Below the pieces are notes generated by a model. It saw nothing but the letters and a program-made list of their open reading frames with translations. It did not search any database and had not been told where the DNA came from. A stretch of DNA of 45,435 bases, from the NCBI GenBank assembly GCA_002346225.1, contig DDYY01000085.1, forward strand, positions 21,544-66,978. Reading direction: 5' to 3'. Origin of the DNA: Bacteroidetes bacterium UBA3022 (GTDB taxonomy: Bacteria > Bacteroidota > Bacteroidia > Chitinophagales > BACL12). This document shows, one piece after another, positions 1-9,279 of this stretch; the first letter of the stretch is position 1; every line of letters begins with the position of its first letter. Position numbers and translations under genes: made by a program.

Positions 1-140
1 CCATCTGTGGTTTGGATGACGCTATTGAGCACATCATGACTATTTCCACCGATGGTATTTTGCCATTCGATTTCGGGTGCCTGTGCGTTCAATATCAGTC
101 CGGCAGCAAGCATGCCCGTCAGGAATATTGTTTTTTTCAT
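1..140 (-). CDS. Secreted repeat protein, N-terminal fragment (partial)
   Basis: An ATG (complement of CAT at 138-140) opens a frame that runs off the left edge after 46 codons. It starts with a clear signal peptide (MKKTIFLTGMLAAG then LILNAQA) and continues with APEIEWQNTIGGNSHDVLNS. That is the beginning of the same 60-residue WQNTIGG repeat found seven times in the neighbouring gene, so the two are tandem paralogues on one strand, 55 bp apart. The protein is presumably exported, and by analogy with its neighbour probably carries a C-terminal T9SS signal outside the window. Its function is unknown. Confidence 0.8.
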   Translation of the reverse strand, partial: MKKTIFLTGMLAAGLILNAQAPEIEWQNTIGGNSHDVLNSVIQTTD

Positions 141-195
141 AGCCGTAGTTATAGTATCTATAAATATACAATTATTTAGGAGAGAAACGCGTAAT

Positions 196-2073
196 CTACT
201 GGATATAAAGCAATGCTGTTTGAACGGCATCGCCTGCAACGGTGCACAACATATAAGTTCCGCTTGGCAACTGATCCAGCAACAGGGTGGTGGTAAGACT
301 GCCATCTTGCAAAGAATACACAGCACTATATACTTTTTCACCGGTGAGGGCATAAACTTCCGCCTGGATGTTATTGCCGGAGCATCCGCTTTGTTGCAGT
401 GTAAACAGACCGCTCCCGGGGTTGGGAAATACGTTAAATACGGCTATAGAATCGGCTCTTCTCAGCGGGGTGCTGAAAGGGTACAAATCCGACCAGTCTG
501 ATTGAGAGCCATCACTGCAATAGGTCTTTACACCGAAGCGATAACTGTTGTCCGGTGTAATAGCAGGTGATCCCAGGGTGACGGACGTAGTACCGGCAGG
601 CAGTTTGCGTTGTCGGGTTACACCAGTGGCCATATCCCGGAATTGCAGTTTGTACCCGAGAATGTCGCCATCAACGGCGTCCCATTGCAGGGTTGCGGAA
701 GTCGCGCTTAGTCCGCTAACTGCAAGGCCGGTGGGTACACTGCAGGGCAGCGCAGGTCCCTCGAGACGCACAATCCAGTAATCGTTACTGCCCAGGCTCT
801 CTTCTGTTTTATCGCCCGAAATGCCGGAGGAGGAATAGCCACCCAGCAAGTAGCCGCCGTCAGTTGTTGCTGTTGCCGAGCGAAGGTTTTCCGCCATGCT
901 ACCACCAATGGTTGTTTGCCATGCAATCGAGCCGGAAGCATCTACCTCTACTGCCCAGTAATCAAAATCACCCCTCGAAGCATCTGTTTTATCGCCGGAA
1001 ATGCCCGACTGGGAATGTCCGCCCAATAGGTAGCTGCCATCAGTGGAAGGTGCAATGGAAAAAAGGTAATCATCGAGACTACCACCGATAGTATTTTGCC
1101 ACACCTCATTGCCTGAAGCGTCCAGTTTTAAAATCCAGTAGTCAAAGCCGCCGGGCCCCGTTTCCACCTTGTCGCCCGATAGCTCTGAGTCAGAATAGCC
1201 GCCCAGCAGAAAGCCGCCATCGCCGGAGGGCGCCAGTGAAAACAGGTAATCGTTCGAGCTCCCTCCCAGGGTGCGCTGCCATTCCTGTGCACCCAGTGCA
1301 TTGACTTTCACCACCCAGTAATCGTAGCCACCACGACCGTCCTCCGTTTTATCACCTGAAAGGTCAGAGTCGGAATACCCACCCAACAGAAAGCCACCAT
1401 CATCGGTTGCTTCCACATCGAATAGCAAGTCATTGCCACTGCCACCGATGGTGTTCTGCCACAACAGGTTGCCGTTGGAATCAATTTTAATTATCCAGTA
1501 ATCATAACCCATGCTGGCTTCCGTTTTATCGCCGGAAATGCCGGATAAGGAGTAGCCGCCCAGCAGAAAACCGCCATCATCGGTTTCCACCACCGAGCGC
1601 AAATAATCCAATGAAGAGCCACCGATGGTCTGTTGCCATTCAATGCCGCCGGTATCATCCACCTTCAAAATCCAGTAATCAAAGCTGCCCATGCTGGCTT
1701 CGGTTTTGTCGCCGGATACGCCCGAAGGAGAATAGCCGCCCAGCAAATACCCTCCACTGCCGACGGCTATCAGGGAAGTGAAATTATCATTCAGGTTACC
1801 TCCGATGGTGTTTTCCCATTCAATGACTCCATCCGAACCGGTCTTAACCAACCAGTAGTCGGAGCCACCCCAGCCGGCTTCCGTTTTATCGCCGGATACG
1901 CCCGACTGCGACTCTCCGCCGAGCAGGAAGCCTCCATCGCCGGTGGTAATAACCTGCCGGAGGTTATCACTGGAACTGCCCCCTATGGTATTTTGCCAGA
2001 CTATGGCAGGGGCCTGTGCGCTTAAGACAATGGAGCAACTGACCAAAAGTATCAGACAAGGTAATTTTCGCAT
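196..2073 (-). CDS. Secreted seven-repeat protein with FN3 domain and T9SS sorting tail
   Basis: A 625-residue protein with a signal peptide (MRKLPCLILLVSCSIVLSAQA). Residues ~24-440 are seven consecutive 60-residue repeats, each with a WQNTIGG start, a central DGGFLLGGYS, an SGDKTE motif and a DYWIVK end; in DNA the period is 180 bp. Seven similar beta-rich units could close into a seven-bladed propeller, which is inference. A fibronectin type III domain follows (CSVPTGLAVSG to ~540). A typical T9SS type A sorting domain closes the protein (VFNVFPNPGSG, ALTGEKVYS, LPSGTYML), so it should be displayed on or released from the outer membrane. No catalytic motif is evident; adhesion or binding is the most that can be suggested. 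The adjacent gene at the window edge starts with the same repeat. Confidence 0.9.
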   Translation of the reverse strand: MRKLPCLILLVSCSIVLSAQAPAIVWQNTIGGSSSDNLRQVITTGDGGFLLGGESQSGVSGDKTEAGWGGSDYWLVKTGSDGVIEWENTIGGNLNDNFTSLIAVGSGGYLLGGYSPSGVSGDKTEASMGSFDYWILKVDDTGGIEWQQTIGGSSLDYLRSVVETDDGGFLLGGYSLSGISGDKTEASMGYDYWIIKIDSNGNLLWQNTIGGSGNDLLFDVEATDDGGFLLGGYSDSDLSGDKTEDGRGGYDYWVVKVNALGAQEWQRTLGGSSNDYLFSLAPSGDGGFLLGGYSDSELSGDKVETGPGGFDYWILKLDASGNEVWQNTIGGSLDDYLFSIAPSTDGSYLLGGHSQSGISGDKTDASRGDFDYWAVEVDASGSIAWQTTIGGSMAENLRSATATTDGGYLLGGYSSSGISGDKTEESLGSNDYWIVRLEGPALPCSVPTGLAVSGLSATSATLQWDAVDGDILGYKLQFRDMATGVTRQRKLPAGTTSVTLGSPAITPDNSYRFGVKTYCSDGSQSDWSDLYPFSTPLRRADSIAVFNVFPNPGSGLFTLQQSGCSGNNIQAEVYALTGEKVYSAVYSLQDGSLTTTLLLDQLPSGTYMLCTVAGDAVQTALLYIQ

Positions 2074-2233
2074 GATTCGCTTGTTTGCTGCTATAATGTT
2101 AGGAAAACAGTCCTGAAATAAAACATTTGATTTCTGTTAACCTGTTATTGGCACCGGCTGCAGAAGCTACAGAACAAGTGGCACTGCGTACCAACATATG
2201 TAAGACTTTGTAACTTTAGGGAAAATTATACGC

Positions 2234-3181
2234 ATGAATACCATACCTACGGTAGATCTGTCTGAATACCTCTCCGGTGATGCCGGCAGGATGCATCAGT
2301 TTGCGCAGGCCCTCGGCAAAGCTTATCAGGAAGTGGGGTTTGTCGCTGTTCGCAATCACGGCGTTCCGCAGTCGCTGGTGGATGATTTTTATCGCTCCGT
2401 GCAGGCATTTTTTGCACAGCCGGAAGCCATGAAGAAAAAGTATGAAATTGAAGGACTGGCCGGGCAACGGGGATACACTTCTTTTGGAAAGGAACATGCG
2501 AAGGGCAGCAAGGCGGCAGACCTGAAGGAGTTCTGGCAATTCGGTCAGACGGTGACGGACAATGACCCTATTCAGCATGAATATCCCTCGAATGTAGAGG
2601 TGGCAGAAATGCCGGAATTCAATGCTACCGGGGTAGCGCTGTACAAGAGTTTTGAACAGTCGGGTCGTTATTTGCTGCGGGCCATTGCCGATTTCCTGGA
2701 ACTGCCCAACGATTATTTCGATGCGCACATACACAATGGCAACAGCATACTGCGCGCCATACACTATCCTCCTATTACAGAAGAACCGGCATCGGCAGTG
2801 CGGGCAGAACAACACGAAGACATCAACCTCATTACCCTGTTGGTGGGTGCCAGTGCCGATGGTCTGGAAGTGATGAGTACCGATGGCAATTGGGTGGCTG
2901 TAAAAACCGCTCCCGATGAAATTGTAGTGAACGTAGGCGATATGCTGCAACGCCTCACCAATAATGTGTTGCGGAGTACCACTCACCGGGTTGTCAACCC
3001 ACCGCGGGAGAAATGGCATACCAGCCGCTTCAGTATTCCCTTCTTCCTGCACCCGCGTTCAGAAATGGACCTGACTTGTCTGGAGAGCTGTGTAAGTGCC
3101 GACAATCCCCTGCACTATGAACCGATTACAGCGGGAGGTTACCTCGACGAACGATTGAGAGAAATTGGGTTGAAGAAATAG
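2234..3181 (+). CDS. 2-oxoglutarate/Fe(II)-dependent oxygenase, isopenicillin-N-synthase-like
   Basis: A 315-residue cytosolic protein with the usual two-part layout of this superfamily: an N-terminal DIOX_N-like half (IPTVDLSEYL, EVGFVAVRNHGVP) and a C-terminal double-stranded beta-helix core. The iron ligands are visible as H194-x-D196 (EQHEDINLITLL) and H251 (TTHRVVNPP); R265-x-S267 (SRFSIPFF) matches the 2-oxoglutarate-binding RxS. Family members hydroxylate, desaturate or cyclise small molecules; the substrate cannot be read from sequence. Length is normal. The next gene starts 4 bp after its stop, so they are probably co-transcribed. A weak -7-like TAACTTTA lies at 2211-2218. Confidence 0.9.
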   Translation: MNTIPTVDLSEYLSGDAGRMHQFAQALGKAYQEVGFVAVRNHGVPQSLVDDFYRSVQAFFAQPEAMKKKYEIEGLAGQRGYTSFGKEHAKGSKAADLKEFWQFGQTVTDNDPIQHEYPSNVEVAEMPEFNATGVALYKSFEQSGRYLLRAIADFLELPNDYFDAHIHNGNSILRAIHYPPITEEPASAVRAEQHEDINLITLLVGASADGLEVMSTDGNWVAVKTAPDEIVVNVGDMLQRLTNNVLRSTTHRVVNPPREKWHTSRFSIPFFLHPRSEMDLTCLESCVSADNPLHYEPITAGGYLDERLREIGLKK

Positions 3182-3185
3182 TTGA

Positions 3186-3695
3186 ATGATACCTACAAAA
3201 GACTATACTTTCTTCAATGCCAGAAAAGAAAGTATAGTAACACCACATCTGAAAGTGCTGATTGTAATATTTATTATCGGTGCAGTGTTCAGCAATGAAG
3301 TAACCTTTTTTTCTGTGGCATTCATCGTCATTCTTTTGGGTTTACTATCTCTGCAAACAGGAGTTCAAACAGATCTTTCCCACTCGAGGTATAGAGATTA
3401 TACACGTGTTTTTTTTATTTATACCGGTAAGTGGAAACCTTTAGCCGAGCCCGAATCCATTCTTATTTCCAAACGACCCGTCAGAGCCTGGGGAGCACTT
3501 CCCGGCATGAATGTCAGCATTAAAAATAATAGTATTAAGTATATGATTGATCTGATTACGAATGGCGATCGGGATGTACTTATTGCAACGTCTTTTAACA
3601 GGGAAGAGACCTACCAAATGGCAAAAGATATTGCGGCAATGTTGAATGTACGGCTTTTCGAAAATGGTGCAGCAGGCACTATAGAATTGAAATAA
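3186..3695 (+). CDS. Hypothetical membrane protein
   Basis: A 169-residue protein I do not recognise. Residues ~22-60 contain two closely spaced hydrophobic segments (VLIVIFIIGAVFS and VAFIVILLGLLSL) that would form a membrane hairpin. The remaining ~110 residues are soluble, with a basic patch (ISKRPVRAW) and a C-terminal alpha/beta stretch. It follows the oxygenase gene by 4 bp, suggesting co-transcription, and is followed by an inverted repeat shared with the convergent ppdK gene. Codon use resembles a real gene, although it is somewhat more A+T rich than its neighbours. Confidence 0.7.
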   Translation: MIPTKDYTFFNARKESIVTPHLKVLIVIFIIGAVFSNEVTFFSVAFIVILLGLLSLQTGVQTDLSHSRYRDYTRVFFIYTGKWKPLAEPESILISKRPVRAWGALPGMNVSIKNNSIKYMIDLITNGDRDVLIATSFNREETYQMAKDIAAMLNVRLFENGAAGTIELK

Positions 3696-3701
3696 ACAAA
3701 A

Positions 3702-3733
3702 CCGGGAGCCTGGCTTCGTTGTCAGACTCCCGG
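3702..3733. terminator. Inverted repeat terminator between convergent genes
   Basis: CCGGGAG at 3702-3708 pairs with CTCCCGG at 3727-3733. CTG/CAG extends the stem inside a single C/A mismatch. On the minus strand the stem is followed by a T-rich run (TTTTGTTTATTTC), so it is best suited to end the ppdK transcript. It may also slow readthrough from the plus-strand hypothetical gene. Confidence 0.75.
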
Positions 3734-3753
3734 GTAATCTTGTTGATGAGCGT

Positions 3754-6567
3754 TTATTGTGCGCCTGCGGTTTCTTCAGCAGGATTGAAACAGGCATCTT
3801 TTACTATTGGCGTGATACCAATTTCACCTCTTTTGCCTTTTATGGTGGCCTGCGCCGCCACAAGACGGGCAACGGGCACGCGATAAGGGGAACAACTCAC
3901 GTAATCGAGTCCGGTTCTGTAGAAGAACTCGATGGATTTAGGATCGCCGCCATGCTCTCCGCATACACCCACTTTCAATTCGGGTTTTACACTACGCCCT
4001 TTTTGGGTTCCCATTTCTACTAGTTGCCCCACTCCACTTTGGTCTATGGTCTGGAAGACATCTTTTTCCAATATTCCTTTTTCCATATATATAGGAAGGA
4101 ACTTACCGACATCATCCCGGCTGAACCCAAAGGTCATCTGCGTGAGGTCGTTGGTTCCGAAACTGAAGAAGTCTGCACAGAGCGCGATTTTGTCGGCGAT
4201 AAGTGCTGCCCTTGGTATCTCTATCATGGTTCCAACTTTGTAGGGCACAGTCATCTTGTGTTCCCGGAACACGGTTAAGGCAGTAGCCCTGATGATGTCT
4301 ATCTGCATCCCGAGTTCGCGACCTATACTGGTTAAAGGAATCATGATTTCAGGTTCAATCTCCTGTCCCTTTTTCTTCAGACTGATAGCGGCTTCCAGGA
4401 TGGCCCGGGTCTGCATTTCTGTAATCTCCGGATAGGTGTTGGCCAGACGGCAACCCCTGTGTCCCAGCATTGGATTCAATTCCTGGAGGCTATCGATCTT
4501 TTCCTGCACGGCAGCATAGGAGATGCCCATGTTCTTCGCCATGATCTGCTTGCTGTGTTCATCATGGGGCAGGAATTCATGCAAGGGTGGATCGAGCAGG
4601 CGGATGGTCACCGGCAGGCTTTCCATGGATTTGAAAATGCCTTTGAAGTCTTCCTTCTGGAAGGGAAGTAATTTGGCCAGTGCCTTTCTTCTTCCTTCTT
4701 CGTCATTGGCAAGGATCATTTCCCTGACTGCGTTGATACGGTCGCCTTCAAAGAACATGTGTTCAGTCCGGCAAAGACCGATACCCTTGGCTCCGAAGTC
4801 GCGTGCAACAGCGGCATCATGAGGGGTATCTGCATTGGTGCGCACCTTCATGGTAGCGTATGTATCGGCAAGGTCCATGACCCTTCTGAAGGCGCCACTT
4901 ATAGCAGCCGGTTTGGTTGGAATCTTTCCTTCGAACACCTGACCGGTAGTTCCATTGATCGATAACCAGTCTCCTTCCCGGTAGGTATGGTCACCTACGT
5001 ACATCTTGCGCTGCTTGTAATCGATATGCAATTCACCGGCTCCGGATACACAGCACTTACCCATTCCCCTGGCTACCACAGCGGCATGCGAGGTCATTCC
5101 TCCCCGTCCCGTCAGGATGCCTTCGGCAACTGTCATTCCATGTATGTCCTCCGGGGAGGTTTCCAGTCGCACCAGGATCACTTTTCTTCCCTGTCCTGCC
5201 CATTCTTCGGCATCGTCTGCGCTGAATACAATCTGGCCTGTGGCAGCACCGGGCGATGCAGGCAGTCCTTTGGTGATCTGAGGATGCTCGTCCTCATGTC
5301 CCTCTTCGAATGCGGGATGGAGCAGTTCATCTACCTTTTCCGGATCGACGCGCATCAGGGCGTTCTCTTCATCAATCACACCCTGGTCTACCATATCGAT
5401 GGCAATCTGTACCATCGCCTGACCAGTGCGTTTTCCGTTCCGGGTCTGCAGCAGCCATAGCTTACCTTCCTGAATTGTGAACTCCAGGTCCTGCATATCC
5501 TTATAATGGTCTTCCAGTTGTTGCTGGAATTTATCCAGCTCAGCATACAGTTCCGGCATGGCCTCTTCCAGGCTCGGGTATTGGGTACGGCGTTCCTCTT
5601 CAGATATATCGGCGCGTTCTGCCCATCGCCTGCTGCCGGTGAGTGTGATCTGCTGAGGAGTCCGTATACCGGCAACCACATCCTCACCCTGTGCATTGAT
5701 AAGGTACTCCCCTGTGAACAGGTCCTCTCCTGTGGCAGGGTCGCGGGTGAACGCTACTCCGGTGGCTGAGGTCTGCCCCATATTGCCGAACACCATGGCC
5801 TGTACATTGACGGCAGTTCCCCACGATTCAGGTATGTTGTAGAGTTTCCGATAACTGATGGCGCGTTTGTTCATCCAGCTATTGAATACGGCCAGGATAG
5901 CGCCCCACAGTTGTTCAGACGGATCGGTGGGAAAGTCTTTTCCGGTCTGTTTCTTTATAAGCGCCCGGTATTGCTGTGTGAGTTGCCTGAGGTCATCTAC
6001 CGTAAGGTCGGTATCGAGATGGATGCCCCGTTGCTCCTTTACTTCTTCTATGATGGCCTCAAACGGATCGATATCGTCTTTGTTTTCGGGCTTCAGGTCC
6101 ATGACCACATCACCGTACATCTGAATGAAGCGACGGTAGGAATCCCATGCGGCCCATTCGTTGCCGGTTTGTCTGGCAAAACCCTCTACAATCTCATCGT
6201 TCATACCAAGGTTGAGTACAGTGTCCATCATACCCGGCATGGATGCTCTTGCTCCTGAACGTGCGGAAAGTAATAGCGCGTTGTCCGGATCGCCAAAGGT
6301 GCGACCCATGGCTTTTTCTATGGCCTTGAGGCCTTCTTCTACCTGCTCGGTCAGGCGTTCTATGGTTGTATCCTTGCCTACCTCATAATAGTCATTACAG
6401 GCTTTGGTAGTGATGGTGAATCCCGGAGGAACCGGAATGCCCATATTACTCATTTCCGCCAGGTTGGCACCTTTGCCGCCCAGGAGGTTTTTCATTTGGG
6501 CGTTTCCTTCGCCCTTACCGGGCTCGAAGGTAAAAACGTATTTCCGCGTATCTGTTGCTGTTTCCAT
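3754..6567 (-). CDS. ppdK: Pyruvate, phosphate dikinase
   Basis: A 937-residue enzyme interconverting pyruvate + ATP + Pi and PEP + AMP + PPi in the cytosol. The N-terminal nucleotide-binding region is recognisable from FTFEPGKGEGNAQMKNLLGGKGANLAEM and SARSGARASMPGMMDTVLNLG. The central swivelling phosphohistidine domain has the GRGGMTSHAAVVARGMG signature with its catalytic His. The C-terminal PEP/pyruvate TIM barrel contains GIGLCRTEHMF, SFGTNDLTQMTFGFSRDD and GVCGEHGGDP with the catalytic Cys. Length is normal for bacterial PPDK (about 870-940). It stands alone between a terminator and a 170-bp upstream gap. In Bacteroidota it can serve glycolysis or gluconeogenesis; the direction cannot be inferred here. 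Confidence 0.98.
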   Translation of the reverse strand: METATDTRKYVFTFEPGKGEGNAQMKNLLGGKGANLAEMSNMGIPVPPGFTITTKACNDYYEVGKDTTIERLTEQVEEGLKAIEKAMGRTFGDPDNALLLSARSGARASMPGMMDTVLNLGMNDEIVEGFARQTGNEWAAWDSYRRFIQMYGDVVMDLKPENKDDIDPFEAIIEEVKEQRGIHLDTDLTVDDLRQLTQQYRALIKKQTGKDFPTDPSEQLWGAILAVFNSWMNKRAISYRKLYNIPESWGTAVNVQAMVFGNMGQTSATGVAFTRDPATGEDLFTGEYLINAQGEDVVAGIRTPQQITLTGSRRWAERADISEEERRTQYPSLEEAMPELYAELDKFQQQLEDHYKDMQDLEFTIQEGKLWLLQTRNGKRTGQAMVQIAIDMVDQGVIDEENALMRVDPEKVDELLHPAFEEGHEDEHPQITKGLPASPGAATGQIVFSADDAEEWAGQGRKVILVRLETSPEDIHGMTVAEGILTGRGGMTSHAAVVARGMGKCCVSGAGELHIDYKQRKMYVGDHTYREGDWLSINGTTGQVFEGKIPTKPAAISGAFRRVMDLADTYATMKVRTNADTPHDAAVARDFGAKGIGLCRTEHMFFEGDRINAVREMILANDEEGRRKALAKLLPFQKEDFKGIFKSMESLPVTIRLLDPPLHEFLPHDEHSKQIMAKNMGISYAAVQEKIDSLQELNPMLGHRGCRLANTYPEITEMQTRAILEAAISLKKKGQEIEPEIMIPLTSIGRELGMQIDIIRATALTVFREHKMTVPYKVGTMIEIPRAALIADKIALCADFFSFGTNDLTQMTFGFSRDDVGKFLPIYMEKGILEKDVFQTIDQSGVGQLVEMGTQKGRSVKPELKVGVCGEHGGDPKSIEFFYRTGLDYVSCSPYRVPVARLVAAQATIKGKRGEIGITPIVKDACFNPAEETAGAQ

Positions 6568-6740
6568 TGTTGTAAATTTCGATAGGGTGTAAAATTGGAC
6601 AGGAAACAGGGGCTAAAGAATGACAATAGTTACCTGAAAAGGAAGCAGGTATCAGGGGTATTGTATGCACCGGGGCACTGTGGCCGGCAGGTGGCGCTGA
6701 AGACAGGAATGGCTGGCATGTCAGGCAATGAATCAGGCCC

Positions 6741-7136
6741 TCAGTCTTTCATTTCTATAATGAGGAACACCGCTGTGCTGTCGCCTATGTTCAGCACCTG
6801 ATGCCAGGGGATGTAGGCGTTGTCGAAGCTGCTGCCGGTGGGTACATTTACTTCGCGTACACCCGAAGCATCTTCTATACGGAAGGTACTCCCTGCGATG
6901 GTATAGCCAATATGGGGTGCGTGAAAGTGTCGCTCGTGGCCAACGCCGGGAGGGAAAGTGCATCGCAACACCCGAAGCTTATCGTTTTCCTGTACCACCT
7001 CGCAAACTGATTTCCCCTCCCATCCCGCCTGCTGGGGATCGGGTAAGGTGGTTCTGTGGCTGCAGGCTGCAAAGCCCATAATGACCATGGCGCAGGAGAG
7101 GAGAAATGCAGATGGGAAACCGGATAAAGAAGGCAT
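6741..7136 (-). CDS. Cupin-fold lipoprotein
   Basis: A 131-residue protein with a lipoprotein-type N-terminus (hydrophobic stretch ending in GFAAC around residue 25) followed by a single small cupin barrel. The first cupin motif is visible as PGVGHERHFHAPHIGYTIAG, with several His residues that could bind a metal; the second is the region around PWHQVLNIGDS. The protein should be anchored in the envelope facing the periplasm or the surface. Cupins of this size are found as sugar- or metal-binding proteins and small dioxygenases, so no function is assigned. It is preceded by the terminator of the upstream lysyl-oxidase gene and is therefore its own transcription unit. Confidence 0.75.
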   Translation of the reverse strand: MPSLSGFPSAFLLSCAMVIMGFAACSHRTTLPDPQQAGWEGKSVCEVVQENDKLRVLRCTFPPGVGHERHFHAPHIGYTIAGSTFRIEDASGVREVNVPTGSSFDNAYIPWHQVLNIGDSTAVFLIIEMKD

Positions 7137-7169
7137 GGGCGAAAGCGTTTGCTGTGCTGCAAATGTTAT

Positions 7170-7196
7170 AAAAAAAGGCCGGTAAAACTACCGGCC
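7170..7196 (-). terminator. Rho-independent terminator
   Basis: A perfect 8-bp stem, GGCCGGTA (7177-7184) with TACCGGCC (7189-7196), and a 4-nt loop, followed on the minus strand by TTTTTT. It lies just downstream of the lysyl-oxidase-like gene and should end its transcript. Confidence 0.92.
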
Positions 7197-7219
7197 CTTT
7201 GCTATGTGTTACATTAAAT

Positions 7220-9238
7220 TTATTCTACTATAATTTGTCGGGCAACCGCTTTGCCTTCACTTACCAGCGAAACTATATAAATACCGGCAGGTTGTTCCTG
7301 CAGGTCAATAGGGAACACGGTGTTTCCGGCAACCTGTCCTTCGTTGCTGCTGTAAACGGTCTGTCCGGTCAGGTTGCGCACCTGAATGGTTAGCTCGGTA
7401 GTGTTGGGGAAATCGGCGCTGATGTGAAAGGTTCCATCATTCGGATTCGGGAAGATTTCCAGGTCTTTGATACCGGCTACTTCGCTGATACCGCTGCATA
7501 CCTCCACCTTCACTTCCGCTGCTACCAATTCGCTGGTGCACAATTTATTGGCGTTGTATTCCCAGTCGTAGAAATAGTAGTAATAGCCGTCGGCACTTGC
7601 ACCGGTTATGGTGGCAATGCCTGTACCCACAATGTAGGGATATGCAACATCACCGGCATTGCGGCGCAGTTGCGGGCTTTGATAACCGAAGGAGGCATTG
7701 TTCTGTTCGCCATTGGTACCCAGCAGGTAATTACTGCCCGGTTCAATTTCAAATCCTAAGTCTATCCTTGATTCTCCTACCGGAATATCAACCGTAATGG
7801 ATTGCAGCACAGTACCGCCACTGGTACGCAGCTCCACTGTTCTTTCACCCGGTGTATCGGTGTATACTTTCACCGACTGCAGCACAAAGTCCTGTTCGGC
7901 ATCAAAAATCAGGTAACCGTTGTAGGTGCTGCCGTTGTATAAGTCCGCGCCGGTATGTTCCTCTTTTCCACCATTGCCTTCATCTATGAAGTAGGCAGTA
8001 TTATTAGCGTAGAAGGTAGTGTTCTCGTACAACTCAGTTGTTTCGTAAGTCATGCCGGCACCCAGCACATTGCCGTCGGCATCGAACCAGGTAACGTCTT
8101 CTCCGGCTGTAGCTGTCAGCAACACGGTTGTGCCCTCACATACCGTTCCGGGGTCGGCGAGCACAGGCTCTTCGATGTCTGCTACCGTAACTTCAATGGT
8201 ATCGGTATACAGCAAGCCGCAGGTGCGCTCTACTGTGCAATAGTATAATCCGGGTTCACTGGCTTCAATAGTAGAAGTGGTGGCACCATTCGACCAGAGG
8301 TAGGAGGTACCAACTAACGGGGCCGAAAGTTCTACGGATTCCGTTTCACAAATGAATTTGCTGCCGTTCACAGCGATATAACCAAAGTCGTTTTCGGGCT
8401 GATCGGTAATGGTGATATCTGCTACCATCACGTTGTTGTCATCACTTTCTTCCAGAAAGTAATGGTTGGGATCCACTTCTGTTACAATTTTATAGTCGCC
8501 GTTGCACATATTGTCGGGCAGGGCGATGGACATTCCTTCGAGGTAATAGTAGTAAATGTCGAGGTAACCGGCACTGATACCCTGGTTATTAACGCCACAA
8601 CTGTAACCACCGCCACCCAGGCCGTAATTAGGGGCATCGGTTGTAATCACGACGCCATCATCGTTCACACAATATCCATCGTACCAGTTGCAGGAGCCGT
8701 AGTCCATCAGGCAAAAGCCGAGTTTGGCCCCGGAACCTATAATGGGCCATTCGGTAGGTGACAGTCCCGGAACTTCCTGCCTTAAGGTATATACGCCCCA
8801 GTCGTCTACGTGAAAGTGACCGTGACCGGGGTGGTAGGTCATGGTACCTGCATTGCGCTCCCAGTAGGTCATATCGCTGCCATCTTTGCTGTAGATGCGC
8901 TGCTTAATGATTTGCCGGGCGTTGGTACCGTCCGGACAAGCATCCATGCCGCCTGCATCGTAAATCGTATCACCACCACAAACGTAGTAGTCGGTGGCGA
9001 ACACGCGAAGGGGGCCATGTCCGATGTTAGGTGTAGAAACGGAAACGCCTAATTCACCATCGTATTCCGGTTGGTAGGTGGGATTGGCCAATAAATCATA
9101 AGAGACAGTAATATCTGGTAGTAAATCACAGGCATCGCTGCCATCCAGACAGTCGCAGTCGGTGGCGTTGCTGAGGTTACACTGTGCCCACACAGAAGCG
9201 GGTAGCACCAGGAGGAGTAGCAGGTAGCATTTTTTCAT
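7220..9238 (-). CDS. Secreted lysyl-oxidase-like copper amine oxidase with T9SS sorting tail
   Basis: A 672-residue exported protein (signal peptide ending VWAQC). Residues ~40-280 match the lysyl oxidase family. HPGHGHFHVDDW holds His136, 139, 141 and 143, corresponding to the LOX copper-talon segment. GSGAKLGFCLMDYGSC places Lys172 where human LOX has Lys320. QGISAGYLDIY places Tyr229 where LOX has Tyr355. Those two residues form the LTQ cofactor, so an active enzyme oxidising primary amines is plausible. PDNMCNGDYKIVTEVDP and ESDDNNV continue the family match. Two Ig-like segments follow (~295-352 and ~365-415), then a beta-sandwich (~430-560) and a T9SS type A sorting domain (IFPNPNDGTF, NLTGQTVYS, QPAGIYIV). 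It would act at the cell surface or outside the cell, possibly cross-linking or modifying proteins; the substrate is unknown. Confidence 0.88.
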   Translation of the reverse strand: MKKCYLLLLLVLPASVWAQCNLSNATDCDCLDGSDACDLLPDITVSYDLLANPTYQPEYDGELGVSVSTPNIGHGPLRVFATDYYVCGGDTIYDAGGMDACPDGTNARQIIKQRIYSKDGSDMTYWERNAGTMTYHPGHGHFHVDDWGVYTLRQEVPGLSPTEWPIIGSGAKLGFCLMDYGSCNWYDGYCVNDDGVVITTDAPNYGLGGGGYSCGVNNQGISAGYLDIYYYYLEGMSIALPDNMCNGDYKIVTEVDPNHYFLEESDDNNVMVADITITDQPENDFGYIAVNGSKFICETESVELSAPLVGTSYLWSNGATTSTIEASEPGLYYCTVERTCGLLYTDTIEVTVADIEEPVLADPGTVCEGTTVLLTATAGEDVTWFDADGNVLGAGMTYETTELYENTTFYANNTAYFIDEGNGGKEEHTGADLYNGSTYNGYLIFDAEQDFVLQSVKVYTDTPGERTVELRTSGGTVLQSITVDIPVGESRIDLGFEIEPGSNYLLGTNGEQNNASFGYQSPQLRRNAGDVAYPYIVGTGIATITGASADGYYYYFYDWEYNANKLCTSELVAAEVKVEVCSGISEVAGIKDLEIFPNPNDGTFHISADFPNTTELTIQVRNLTGQTVYSSNEGQVAGNTVFPIDLQEQPAGIYIVSLVSEGKAVARQIIVE

Positions 9239-9279
9239 TGCAAATGGATTGATAAATGGGTTTGGAAGACGAAAATTAA

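Noticed and set aside
775..2010. Regular 180-bp repeats resembling a CRISPR or satellite array
   Set aside because: They are in-frame protein repeats of a secreted protein, too long and too diverged for CRISPR repeats.
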